Positions 35,308 through 42,576 of a DNA stretch of 64,000 nucleotides are shown one piece after another. Both the position numbers and the translations under genes were made by a program. The stretch spans positions 1-64,000 of the forward strand of contig JAQUAX010000008.1 of the NCBI GenBank assembly GCA_028687035.1. Reading direction: 5' to 3'. Position 1 is the first letter of the stretch; each line of letters begins with the position of its first letter. The notes below the pieces were generated by a model. It made no database searches and was not told the DNA's origin. It saw only the letters and a program-made list of their open reading frames with translations. Source of the DNA: Dechloromonas sp. GTDB taxonomy: Bacteria; Pseudomonadota; Gammaproteobacteria; Burkholderiales; Rhodocyclaceae.

Positions 35308-35666
35308 GCTTCGGGTAGCTCCCTCTTGATCTCGTCGCGGGCCTTGCGCTCGTTGTAACTGTGCGGCAGCTCGTACTTGTTGCCGTCCTTGCTTTCGGCG
35401 TACCGGCCATCCTTGATGCAGGCCTTCATGTCATCCGACCAGGCAAGGAAGGTATGCACCAGCAACACGATCTGGATGCCGGCCGCGCCGACCTTCCGGC
35501 CGTCCTTGATCAGCGCCGTGCAGATCCAGTCGTAAAGGCGCCGACCCTGGCGGTCGAGGTTGTGCCCGGGCGGCGGGTCCGGGATCTCGACTCCGGCAAC
35601 GGCTCCACTACCGCCGTTTCCTCCGCCGCCATGCAACGGCACCACTTTCGGCTTTCCGTCGGCCAT
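35181..35666 (-). CDS. terS: Terminase small subunit, P27-like
   Basis: The 161-residue protein has a Gly-rich N-terminus and helical core (RRLYDWICTALIKDGRKVG). It precedes terL in the same orientation and follows an HNH gene, the order of cos-type HK97-like phages. The 153 bp between it and the HNH gene hold no gene and may contain the cos site. Confidence 0.75.
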   Translation of the reverse strand: MADGKPKVVPLHGGGGNGGSGAVAGVEIPDPPPGHNLDRQGRRLYDWICTALIKDGRKVGAAGIQIVLLVHTFLAWSDDMKACIKDGRYAESKDGNKYELPHSYNERKARDEIKRELPEACLTVMSQIEARLKESKTGGAVQDDLFADLVEFASARPSVNG

Positions 35667-35819
35667 AGCAGCTCCAAATCATTCGAAGGGTTCAAAAAAG
35701 GCTCAGCGGCCAATGATCGAAGATCACAGGCCAACTCTTTACCCCCCTCCCCCTTTCAGAAAACGTCCCCATAAATCCGATGATGAGCGGCCGGTCTAGA
35801 GCGAAACGCTCCCAGACTT

Positions 35820-36188
35820 TTACCCACCCCTCCCCGCCGCACGCTCTTCAGCCTGCTTGATCGAGTCGTGGCACGATTTGCAGAGCGACTGCCAGTTCGA
35901 GGTATCCCAGAACAATGCCTGGTCGCCTCGATGGGGGATCACGTGGTCGACAATGGAGGCCGGGGTGACCAGGCCGCGCTCAGCGCATTTGGCGCAAAGC
36001 GGTCGCCGCAAAAGAAAAGTCTTTCGCGCTTTCTGCCATCGGTAGTTGTAGCCGCGCGCCGATGAGGATCCGCGTTTGTCGTCGTAAGCCTTCTGCGCCT
36101 GCTTCCGGTGCTGATCGCAGAACGCGCCGTCCCTGACCAGCGCTCGGCAACCCGGATGGCGACAGGGCTTCGGTGCGGATTTCGGCAT
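35820..36188 (-). CDS. HNH endonuclease of the packaging module
   Basis: The 122-residue protein has CRHPGCRALV and CAKCAERG zinc ligands, the HNH core IVDHVIPHRGDQALFWDTSNWQ and LCKSCHDSIK. Such enzymes act with terminase in cos cleavage. The ATG at 36188 has no clear Shine-Dalgarno and lies in the tail of the preceding terminator hairpin. Confidence 0.9.
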   Translation of the reverse strand: MPKSAPKPCRHPGCRALVRDGAFCDQHRKQAQKAYDDKRGSSSARGYNYRWQKARKTFLLRRPLCAKCAERGLVTPASIVDHVIPHRGDQALFWDTSNWQSLCKSCHDSIKQAEERAAGRGG

Positions 36189-36191
36189 GGG

Positions 36192-36230
36192 GAAATGAAA
36201 AGGCCCGCGGGCTGATCGCCGGCGGGCCTT
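36192..36230 (-). terminator. tR'-like terminator before the late genes
   Basis: The minus-strand stem AAGGCCCGC/GCGGGCCTT (36222-36230 with 36200-36208) is followed by TTCATTT. It lies about 12 bp after the -10 box of the late promoter candidate and before the HNH gene. Confidence 0.75.
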
Positions 36231-36242
36231 CAAGAATTCAGG

Positions 36243-36272
36243 TCTATATTTTCAGATTAACATGGGTGTCAA
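36243..36272 (-). promoter_or_regulatory. Late promoter candidate (pR'-like)
   Basis: A minus-strand -35 TTGACA (36267-36272, perfect consensus) and -10 TATAGA (36243-36248) have an 18-bp spacer. The -35 overlaps the stop codon of the Q-like gene, and transcription would meet the terminator at once, as at lambda pR'-tR'. Confidence 0.75.
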
Positions 36273-36736
36273 CCCCATCCGCGCATTCGAGCGCTCAACT
36301 GCCCCTCAAGCCATTGCTCTGCCTCGATCAGGCAGGAAATTCCATCCCGTACCATCGGCGCCTTGTCGTCGAACTTTCTCTTACCTGTCCCGTTGCACGG
36401 GACGCAGGACATCCCGGACGCTGCGACCACCCCGCGGCCGGCGCAGTGCGGACAGCGCGCATCGCGCCAGAACTCGAACGACGACCATGCCGCATCGTTC
36501 GCCTGCACGCCGACCATGCCGCGCCTGATCAGTTCGGTTGCCAGCAGCAGCACAACCTCCTGCGCCGTCCAGCTCGACGGGCTGTCGAGATACCGCACCA
36601 TCGCGAACCCTAGCGGATTCCGGCGACCGGCGAAACCGAGGGCCGTCGCGACGTCATACGGCCACTTCTCCCAGGTCAGGTTACCGGATGACGTTGCCGA
36701 TACCGCCGACTCGACGCGGACGAGATCATCTTCCAT
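36269..36736 (-). CDS. Q-like late antiterminator candidate
   Basis: The 155-residue protein has a zinc-finger pair RCPHCAGRGVVAASG and CVPCNGTGKR near residues 92-118 (CxxCxGxG), as in lambdoid antitermination proteins. It is the last gene before the late promoter, terminator and terminase genes, the genomic position of Q. The identification rests on motif plus position. An AAAGGGG ribosome site precedes the ATG. Confidence 0.7.
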   Translation of the reverse strand: MEDDLVRVESAVSATSSGNLTWEKWPYDVATALGFAGRRNPLGFAMVRYLDSPSSWTAQEVVLLLATELIRRGMVGVQANDAAWSSFEFWRDARCPHCAGRGVVAASGMSCVPCNGTGKRKFDDKAPMVRDGISCLIEAEQWLEGQLSARMRGWG

Positions 36737-36932
36737 GCACAGCCCCTTTGCTCTTTCCGGCGGCAGCTGCCGCACGATTCAGTTTGCGAAGCCTGGCCGC
36801 CATCCGGCGACGGTCAGTCTCCCTGATGCGCGCCTCTTCGGCCGCCATCGAAACCCGCAGATCGCGGACGCGATCGATTGCCAGCGCCGGGTCGGCGCTC
36901 CACATCCAGCTGCCCGGAACACACCGACTCAT
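36726..36932 (-). CDS. Small basic protein of the leftward early operon
   Basis: The 68-residue protein starts MSRCVPGSWMWSADPALAI and has a strongly basic helical C-terminus (ARIRETDRRRMAARLRKLN). It overlaps its neighbours by 4 and 11 bases. Not recognised. Confidence 0.6.
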   Translation of the reverse strand: MSRCVPGSWMWSADPALAIDRVRDLRVSMAAEEARIRETDRRRMAARLRKLNRAAAAAGKSKGAVHGR

Positions 36933-37174
36933 CGCCCTGCCCTTTCCTGCTGAACCTTGCGCTTGATGCGCTCGGTCATCCCGCGCCGCGAATCGATCTC
37001 GACTGCCTGCGCCAAGGCACAGATCGTCGTCTCGAAGGCGCGCTGATCGACGTTCGCAGCATGGCGGAAAATGTGGCGGTTCCACTCCGGATCGATCCCG
37101 AAGAACGCCTCGACGATGGCCAGCGCCTCGGCAGCGCGGCGCGGAATCAACGGCTGATTCACATCGGCACCCAT
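36929..37174 (-). CDS. Hypothetical early protein, 81 residues
   Basis: It starts MGADVNQPLIPRRAAEALAI, is helical and ends with a basic KRKVQQERAGR tail. It is linked by an ATGA overlap to the following gene. No family recognised. Confidence 0.6.
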   Translation of the reverse strand: MGADVNQPLIPRRAAEALAIVEAFFGIDPEWNRHIFRHAANVDQRAFETTICALAQAVEIDSRRGMTERIKRKVQQERAGR

Positions 37175-37368
37175 TGGTCGTCGTTCCAGGAATCATCGGC
37201 AGCGGCCCGGTCGCCGCGGTCAGGACGCGACCCCGGCTTGGCCGGCCGGACGAACCGCTCGCCGAGAACCGACTCGGCCATTTCGCGGACGGCCGGCGTG
37301 ATCGCGCTATCACCCGCCTCGAAACGCTCGCGGATGCGGCGCCATACGCTCAAATCTACGCTGGGCAT
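37159..37368 (-). CDS. Hypothetical early protein, 69 residues
   Basis: It starts MPSVDLSVWRRIRERFEAGD. The second half is charged and probably disordered (PAKPGSRPDRGDRAAADDSW). It overlaps the O-like gene by 13 bases. Not recognised. Confidence 0.55.
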   Translation of the reverse strand: MPSVDLSVWRRIRERFEAGDSAITPAVREMAESVLGERFVRPAKPGSRPDRGDRAAADDSWNDDQWVPM

Positions 37369-38399
37369 GCCGACACCTTGCCGGGCCGCTTCAGGGGCAC
37401 CACAGCCCCGGCGCGTGCCTTTTTCGCCTGACTCTCACGCTCGGCGAGAACGAACGCCACGCGACCGCGCAGCTGGTCGATCGGTTCGCCCTCCTTGCGG
37501 ACCAGCCCGACCTCTGCCGCCTTGGCCTCGATCCCGGCCTCGGAGACATGCCAGGCCGCAGGCGGCGCAGCATCCACCCCTCTGCAGACCACGCGGCCTT
37601 TCCGCACCCGATGGAGCAGCGCGGCCAGGAAAGGCACGTTCAGCGGCGCCGGGTTTTTCGTCACCTCACGATCGACCCTGCCCATGTCGCACACCTCACG
37701 CAGCTCCGATGCCGTCAGGCCGTCGGCAATCCACCCCGCCTTTTCCACATCGGCCCGGGTCACCCGGGCCACCAGGCCGCGCTTCGCCTCATACCCCCTG
37801 ATCCAGGCCGCCACTATATCTGCATCAAGAGGCTCACGCAGCAGCACCTCTTGCGCGCGTTCACCCTCAGGAGGTAATGCTGCTGCTGATGCTTCTACGG
37901 AGATAGGGTTTACTATTGCTCTTGAGGTGTGCCCCTCATCGCTGTTTTGGGTATGCCCCTCATCGTGCCCGTCATCGGACATAACCGATTGATTGTTATA
38001 AGTATAATCAGCACCCTCATTGTGCCCTTGACCCGTGCCCCTCATGTGCCCCTCATCTTTTTGACGAGCGGAAGCGCGGCGGGCCAATGGAAGAAAAAAA
38101 ACGAGCACTTCGCCGTTTCCGCACGGCATAGCCAAGCCAGCGCGCGCCAGGCCATCCAGCGCGCTGCGCACCGCCTTCTTGCTGGGAGAGCCCGTGTCCG
38201 CCGCATGCCGACCACGCACCGGCTCGACATAAAGCGCCTCGGCAAGGCTCTGCAGGCTTATCCCGCGCACATCGCCGACGCGGCCGGTAATGCGGTCCAT
38301 ATGCCAGCGCAGCACCATGTAAAGCCACCGCTGCAGCATAGGCAGGCCATCGAGCGCCTCCATCTCTGCCGAACCGATCGCGATTGCTTTATTGCTCAT
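37356..38399 (-). CDS. Replication initiator candidate (lambda O-like layout)
   Basis: The 347-residue protein has an N-terminal winged-helix-like region (residues 15-105, LPMLQRWLYMVLRWHMDRI, then ISLQSLAEAL). A low-complexity stretch rich in GH/DEGH (residues 115-160) follows, then a C-terminal helical domain. The low-complexity stretch is encoded by direct DNA repeats (iterons) next to an AT-rich patch, as in lambda O. It is the largest gene of the leftward early operon, downstream of the CII-like gene. Confidence 0.6.
   Translation of the reverse strand: MSNKAIAIGSAEMEALDGLPMLQRWLYMVLRWHMDRITGRVGDVRGISLQSLAEALYVEPVRGRHAADTGSPSKKAVRSALDGLARAGLAMPCGNGEVLVFFLPLARRASARQKDEGHMRGTGQGHNEGADYTYNNQSVMSDDGHDEGHTQNSDEGHTSRAIVNPISVEASAAALPPEGERAQEVLLREPLDADIVAAWIRGYEAKRGLVARVTRADVEKAGWIADGLTASELREVCDMGRVDREVTKNPAPLNVPFLAALLHRVRKGRVVCRGVDAAPPAAWHVSEAGIEAKAAEVGLVRKEGEPIDQLRGRVAFVLAERESQAKKARAGAVVPLKRPGKVSACPA
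37926..38057. other. Putative phage replication origin (iterons inside the O-like gene)
   Basis: Perfect or near copies of GTGCCCCTCATC occur at 37929-37940, 37952-37964 (first base changed), 37965-37976 (one change), 38035-38045 and 38046-38057. Degenerate copies lie near 38011 and 38021. An AT-rich run (37979-38010, ATAACCGATTGATTGTTATA and on) sits between the two groups. Confidence 0.65.
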
Positions 38400-38408
38400 G
38401 GCAGATGA

Positions 38409-38903
38409 TCAGCCGACAACCTTCTTGATCGCATGCCCGGAAGCCGGTTGCACATCACGCACCATGCCTTCCAGCTCGGCGAGCATGCGCATGATCGACG
38501 ACACCGTGCGGTGCGCGCGCAGCCGCATCGCGTTGAACTCTTCCGCATCGATCACACCATCAGCGCGAGCCTCGGTGAACTCCTTCGACAACTCGCCCAT
38601 CTGGCGAATGATGTCCAGGTAGGCCTGCAGCACGTCATCGTCGGCGGCGTCGCACTCAGGAACGGGCATGAACACCCCGCCGAAATGGTCGTCGACTGCC
38701 TCGGCGTAGGCGGTCGTTCCGATCGCATCAGCCATCGCCAGCGCCTCGCGTGCGGTCACCTCGGACTGCGGCATGGAATCGCTGAACTTGTTGTAAAGCA
38801 CCTGCGGCGAGCGCCCGATCACCTTGGCGACGCCGGAAATTCCGAGAGAACTTCCCAAAACAGCCGAGTGCAGCACATCAATGGGGTCACGACGGTGAGA
38901 CAT
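38409..38903 (-). CDS. CII-like regulatory protein (CP76 family)
   Basis: The 164-residue protein has DPIDVLHSAVLGS near the start followed by VAKVIGRSPQVLYNKFSD, the pattern of the phage regulatory CII (CP76/YmfL-like) family. An acidic helical C-terminal half follows. It is the gene after the Cro-like gene on the leftward operon. It probably influences the lysis-lysogeny choice. Confidence 0.75.
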   Translation of the reverse strand: MSHRRDPIDVLHSAVLGSSLGISGVAKVIGRSPQVLYNKFSDSMPQSEVTAREALAMADAIGTTAYAEAVDDHFGGVFMPVPECDAADDDVLQAYLDIIRQMGELSKEFTEARADGVIDAEEFNAMRLRAHRTVSSIMRMLAELEGMVRDVQPASGHAIKKVVG

Positions 38904-39108
38904 GGCGATTCTCCTAAGTTTCTCAATGGGTCGGCGTCGCCAACAATGGCCACACCGTGGAAAAAAAAGCCAGGCGCGAACGCCGGGAAACGCCCCGGCT
39001 CATGGCAGACCGGGAAGCGAGGGATAGAAAGAAGATGACCAGCAAAAAATGCCAATCGGTTAAACTCTGGCCGGCAATATCGCCTTCCGACAAAGGGAAA
39101 ACAGAACA

Positions 39109-39576
39109 ATGGAATTCATTGCTTTTGTGGTCGCCGGCCTCATCGGTCTTTGGCTCATCAAGGCCTTCATGGCCGCTATTGATGGCTCCAGCAAGCAAAC
39201 TGAAAAAACAACCATCCGCAAAGAGCCCCTGCTTGGGAAAATTCGCGGCAATGGAGAGTTTGACCAGGAGGTCGTCGGCGAATCGAACTACCAGAACGCC
39301 ATCGATCACGCCGTTTCTTGCACAGGAAAAAAGCACGGCCCATGGGAAACAGAAGCCGTTCTTCGGCTGGAAGACGACAACCCATACGACGAGCAGGCAG
39401 TCGCCGTTCATATCGGACCGAAGGTTGTTGGATATCTTTCCAAGAAAGATGCTCGACGCTATCGGAAAATGCTTGAGTCCAACAACCTTGCCGCTGGAAA
39501 CTACATCGTCGACGCCAAGATTTTTGGCGGCGGAGAGAAGTCCTACGGCGTTTGGCTTGACATCGAAATTGCGTGA
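39109..39576 (+). CDS. Membrane-anchored HIRAN-domain protein
   Basis: The 155-residue protein has an N-terminal transmembrane helix (MEFIAFVVAGLIGLWLIKAF). Residues 50-150 match HIRAN: VVGESNYQNAI, LEDDNPYDEQAVAVHIG and VVGYLSKKDARRY. HIRAN domains bind DNA 3' ends in helicases or appear alone in phages. It is transcribed against the leftward early operon, between the Cro-like and CII-like genes, so it is probably an accessory gene. AAAGGG lies upstream of the ATG. Upstream 38904-39108 holds no other gene. Confidence 0.75.
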   Translation: MEFIAFVVAGLIGLWLIKAFMAAIDGSSKQTEKTTIRKEPLLGKIRGNGEFDQEVVGESNYQNAIDHAVSCTGKKHGPWETEAVLRLEDDNPYDEQAVAVHIGPKVVGYLSKKDARRYRKMLESNNLAAGNYIVDAKIFGGGEKSYGVWLDIEIA

Positions 39577-39604
39577 ACCGCTGCACAAAAGCAGTTCCAA
39601 CATA

Positions 39605-39835
39605 TCAGCACCTAACCCCTCTGCCAGCTCTGCGCAATACAGACCAATCCACATCTGGCCGCATTTCTTCGCACGTCACCTGCCCGCTTGTCGCCTGCTC
39701 TATGGACGGACAGCGTTCGGCAGGAACCTTCTTGATGCCGTTTTTGAACTGAGATACCAGCGATGGCGCCACGTTGATGGCGTTTGCCAGCCGAACGACA
39801 GCACCGCGAGGTTTGAGGTATTGAGCAAGTTGCAT
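39605..39835 (-). CDS. YdaS/Cro-like regulator
   Basis: The 76-residue HTH protein has QLAQYLKPRGAVVRLANAIN followed by VAPSLVSQFKNGIKKVPAERC, the YdaS/Cro signature. It is divergent from the repressor, with the operator between them, and is the first gene of the leftward early operon. Start ATG 39835 directly follows the promoter. Confidence 0.85.
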   Translation of the reverse strand: MQLAQYLKPRGAVVRLANAINVAPSLVSQFKNGIKKVPAERCPSIEQATSGQVTCEEMRPDVDWSVLRRAGRGVRC

Positions 39836-39841
39836 GGACAA

Positions 39842-39870
39842 ACGATAGCAAATGCTATCGCCGTTAGCAA
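39842..39870 (-). promoter_or_regulatory. Leftward early promoter with operator CGATAGCA-N2-TGCTATCG
   Basis: A perfect 8-2-8 palindrome spans 39843-39860. The minus-strand promoter has -35 TTGCTA (39865-39870) and -10 TATCGT (39842-39847), spacer 17; the operator covers the -10 and most of the spacer. The same motif recurs at 41881-41898 and 41901-41916. Confidence 0.8.
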
Positions 39871-39912
39871 GCGTCAATTGCCAAACAGAACCCGGCCGGG
39901 AGAATCGCGGCC

Positions 39913-40437
39913 ATGACCAAGAACATCTCACCCCAGGCTGAAATTCTTCGGCAACTGGTGATCAACGCCGGTGGCCCGGCTGAATTCGCTCGTACCTATT
40001 CACAGGAGCACGCGGATAAAGCTATTGACCCGACCTATGTCTCCCAAATCCTCAATGGGCACAGAGCTTTCGGAGAGCGTTCTAGGAAACAGATGGCAAG
40101 TCGTGCCGGCCTACCTGATGACTACTTTGAAATCAGGCCCATCACTACCTACCCGACATCTTCGCAGACGGCATGCGAACCTCGGCAGCCAGCAAAGCCA
40201 CGAATTCACGCCCTAATCGAGAAGCTCCAACAGCTCGATGAAAATCATCCTGCTGTTCAGGCGGTCGAATGGGCGCTTCGCGATACGCCAGCGAAAACAT
40301 CTGAAGCATTGGCAGGAAAGGAAGCGCAGACCGCCAATCTTCAACAAGAACGCATGGACGAAACGAAGATGAAAAGGCTAATTGGTGGAATCGGTAAAAA
40401 TGGTGCCAATTTGAAATTGCGCAAAAATAACGGCTAG
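39913..40437 (+). CDS. Phage repressor (HTH, CI-position)
   Basis: The 174-residue protein has an N-terminal HTH (ILRQLVINAGGPAEFARTYS followed by DPTYVSQILNGHRAFGERSR). The C-terminal half is helical and charged; there is no visible Ser-Lys LexA-type peptidase, so induction would not be by simple self-cleavage. It is divergent from the Cro-like gene. It is presumed to bind the GATAGC-N4-GCTATC operators. Confidence 0.8.
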   Translation: MTKNISPQAEILRQLVINAGGPAEFARTYSQEHADKAIDPTYVSQILNGHRAFGERSRKQMASRAGLPDDYFEIRPITTYPTSSQTACEPRQPAKPRIHALIEKLQQLDENHPAVQAVEWALRDTPAKTSEALAGKEAQTANLQQERMDETKMKRLIGGIGKNGANLKLRKNNG

Positions 40438-40486
40438 GTAAACTGCATGCGTTATTACAAACGGCCAATGAAATGGCTGGCGCGCA

Positions 40487-40729
40487 GTGACCAAACCACG
40501 GCTGAGAATCTACAACCCTTCCCGCACCCACCAGCAAGACACTGTTGAAATACTGCGCGACTCATTGCAACACGCACGAGACAATCGAACAGAAGGCGTA
40601 ATCGTCATATTGACGGATCGCCAGGGCAATCCTACCGTGAAGGTCGGTGGAAGGATGGTGCAAGGATCGGCTGCGCTCATGCAGCTATCGAGGCTTGCCA
40701 TGGCTTTCGTGATCGACAGCGACCAGTAG
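40487..40729 (+). CDS. Hypothetical prophage protein, 80 residues
   Basis: GTG start. It begins MTKPRLRIYNPSRTHQQDTV, then VIVILTDRQGNPTVKVGG. It lies between the repressor and a strong terminator, so it is probably expressed in the lysogen. Not recognised. Confidence 0.6.
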   Translation: MTKPRLRIYNPSRTHQQDTVEILRDSLQHARDNRTEGVIVILTDRQGNPTVKVGGRMVQGSAALMQLSRLAMAFVIDSDQ

Positions 40730-40814
40730 ATTGGGATAATTCGCCGAGCTAAGAACAGGCGCCCACGGGTCGCGCACCGACCCCAGTTGCCGGGCCGCCG
40801 GCAGCTACTCCCCG

Positions 40815-40842
40815 CCCGGGCAATGCCCGGGTAATTTTTTTT
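40815..40842 (+). terminator. Terminator of the repressor transcript
   Basis: The stem CCCGGGC (40815-40821) and GCCCGGG (40825-40831) has a 3-base loop and is followed by TAA and eight T. The remaining 40843-41010 stretch has only an AATGA-N4-TCATT palindrome (40900-40913) and no gene. Confidence 0.88.
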
Positions 40843-41010
40843 CATTGTCACATTCGATCAACACACATTCAACCCAGACTTTGGTCATACATAAGTCAAA
40901 ATGAATAATCATTATAGATTCAATGGCGGCCATATGGGTAGCGTTTCGCTACTGGACAAGCCGGCGAATCGCTTGTGTGACAATGAAATGCGCGCCTATA
41001 ACATCGGGCA

Positions 41011-41370
41011 ATGGCCCGAAAAGAAATTCGCCTTCACAACCTGCGCGTCTTGATCGACGAATACGGAACAATCTCTGCTTTGGCAGAAGCCACCGGGACA
41101 AGTGAGAAGTACATTTCACAATTGCTGCACGAGACGCCTCTACCGAGTGGTCGAAGTCGAGCCATGGGCGACGCGCTGGCCGAGAAAATCGAAGCCGGCT
41201 GCCGAAAGCCAAAAGGATGGATTGACTTTGATAGGCGCTCCGCACAGCCCCATGAAGATGGTCCGCTTACAGCTCAGGAAGCAGAGCTTCTTAGGCTTTT
41301 CAAAGCGGCCGACAAGGCACAGCGGCGCGCGATTATGGCTGTTGCGAGGCTGGATTGTTTGAAAAAATGA
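41011..41370 (+). CDS. Second HTH (Cro/C1-type) regulator
   Basis: The 119-residue protein contains NLRVLIDEYGTISALAEATG followed by TSEKYISQLLHETPLPSGRS, a lambda-repressor-type HTH, and a helical tail. It resembles N-terminal domains of phage repressors without a sensor domain. It has its own transcription unit after the terminator at 40842. Confidence 0.75.
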   Translation: MARKEIRLHNLRVLIDEYGTISALAEATGTSEKYISQLLHETPLPSGRSRAMGDALAEKIEAGCRKPKGWIDFDRRSAQPHEDGPLTAQEAELLRLFKAADKAQRRAIMAVARLDCLKK

Positions 41371-41420
41371 CCAGTGGATTATCTGGGGTTATCATCTGCC
41401 ATCTTTGACCAGGTGACAGC

Positions 41421-41828
41421 ATGAAGCACAGTTTCCGCATTCTGATTTCGGCATCCGCCCTACTCCTTTCCGCCTGCGTATCGCATGGTGTCATGGTCAC
41501 TGAGCAGCAGGTAAGCCAAATTCGGCGCGGCGAAACCAGTGAGGCCGAAGTTGTTGCAATACTTGGCCAACCAACGTCGATATCGTCGATTAACGGCCGG
41601 CGCATGCTGATCTACTCCGGCATGTACGCACAACCAAGACCCGCCACCTTCATTCCTGTCGTCGGCCCGCTGGTGGGCGGCGCAGACGTCCGCGCAAGTA
41701 GCGTCGTCATCAGCATCAGCGATGGAATCGTCAGCGACATTTACAGCACGCACACAGCCAGCGCATCGGGAACCGGCCTGGCTGCCGGCGCACCGATCCA
41801 GCAAGTTCCTGACCAGCCAAGAAAGTAG
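41421..41828 (+). CDS. Prophage-encoded lipoprotein, BamE/SmpA-like
   Basis: The 135-residue protein has a lipoprotein signal (FRILISASALLLSAC). QQVSQIRRGETSEAEVVAIL followed by GQPTS resembles the BamE/OmlA (SmpA) fold. A terminator follows immediately. As an envelope lipoprotein in the lysogeny region, it is a candidate for surface modification or superinfection exclusion (inference). Confidence 0.75.
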   Translation: MKHSFRILISASALLLSACVSHGVMVTEQQVSQIRRGETSEAEVVAILGQPTSISSINGRRMLIYSGMYAQPRPATFIPVVGPLVGGADVRASSVVISISDGIVSDIYSTHTASASGTGLAAGAPIQQVPDQPRK

Positions 41829-41848
41829 CCAGACGAAGTTCATACCAG

Positions 41849-41868
41849 CCGCCTACGGGCGGTTTTTT
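41849..41868 (+). terminator. Terminator after lipoprotein gene
   Basis: The stem CCGCC (41849-41853) and GGCGG (41858-41862) is followed by six T. Confidence 0.8.
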
Positions 41869-41880
41869 CATTTCATGAAC

Positions 41881-41919
41881 CGATAGCTATTGCTATCGTT
41901 GATAGCGTTTGCTATTGTT
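41881..41919 (+). promoter_or_regulatory. Rightward early promoter with two repressor operators
   Basis: Operator A is CGATAGC-TATT-GCTATCG (41881-41898) and operator B is GATAGC-GTTT-GCTATT (41901-41916). They overlap a promoter with -35 TTGCTA (41891-41896) and -10 TATTGT (41914-41919), spacer 17, the same architecture as the leftward promoter at 39842. Confidence 0.8.
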
Positions 41920-41947
41920 ATTCCACCAAGTCAAATGAGGAGCCGCC

Positions 41948-42082
41948 ATGAAACTCACCCTCGCCACGCTCCGCGTGCATCTCGCGCACTGCGCGCTGCA
42001 CCCGGCCACCGGCCGCCAGATCGGCCTGCTCTTCACCGCTGACGGCACCGCAGGCATTGCTGCCGTGCCGCAGCGTCATTGA
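41948..42082 (+). CDS. First gene of the rightward early operon, 44 residues
   Basis: ATG behind GAGGAG. It encodes MKLTLATLRVHLAHCALHPA and then TGRQIGLLFTADGTAGIAAV. The good ribosome site and promoter-proximal position support a real gene. Not recognised. Confidence 0.6.
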   Translation: MKLTLATLRVHLAHCALHPATGRQIGLLFTADGTAGIAAVPQRH

Positions 42083-42092
42083 GGGGATGACC

Positions 42093-42299
42093 ATGATCGC
42101 CGCCCTCTTCCTGCCCGACGACGCGACGCTCGAAGATTGCCTTCTGGCGGCCGAAGAGCGCGGCATGCTGCTGATCAGCGACGGCCGGCGGGCGCTGGTG
42201 TCGCCGGTGGTGCCGGCCGGCTATTTCCGCATCCGGGCGAAGGCCCGCGTCCGCTCGCAGGACTACGCCACGGTCGAGGTGCAGCGATGCGCCGCCTGA
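42093..42299 (+). CDS. Early protein, 68 residues
   Basis: The ATG at 42093 was preferred over 42087, as it lies 7 bases after GAGGGG. It encodes MIAALFLPDDATLEDCLLAA with a beta-rich C-terminal half. It overlaps the next gene by 13 bases. Not recognised. Confidence 0.6.
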   Translation: MIAALFLPDDATLEDCLLAAEERGMLLISDGRRALVSPVVPAGYFRIRAKARVRSQDYATVEVQRCAA

Positions 42300-42529
42300 C
42301 CGCCCTGCTCCGCCGCGTCCGCGACAACCACCGCGCCGCGATGCGCGCCCGCCATCTGGCCGACCTCGAAATGCTGCGCGACGAGCTGCTCGCCGAGCGT
42401 GCCGAGATCGACGCCGACCTGCTCGGCATCGAGCGCCGGCTGACGGCGGCCCGCCTCGAAGCCGCCCGTTTTACCCCGTTTTTCGACGTCGACCGCGACC
42501 TGCCCGATGTGGCGCCGCGGGCTTTCTGA
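42287..42529 (+). CDS. Early coiled-coil protein, 80 residues
   Basis: It starts MRRLTALLRRVRDNHRAAMR and then forms a charged helix (ADLEMLRDELLAERAEIDAD) likely to be coiled coil. It ends FDVDRDLPDVAPRAF. Function unknown. Confidence 0.6.
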   Translation: MRRLTALLRRVRDNHRAAMRARHLADLEMLRDELLAERAEIDADLLGIERRLTAARLEAARFTPFFDVDRDLPDVAPRAF

Positions 42530-42576
42530 CGCCAAGTTTTCACCGCAGCACAACCTGAAAAAGGAGTAGCAAACAA

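Noticed and set aside
35667..35819. Definite cos site between terS and the HNH gene
   Set aside because: The position is right, but no cohesive-end sequence can be identified by eye, so it is only mentioned as a possibility.
37926..38057. The GTGCCCCTCAT repeats as a CRISPR array
   Set aside because: Repeats are 12 bp, irregularly spaced and inside a coding frame; they fit initiator iterons better.
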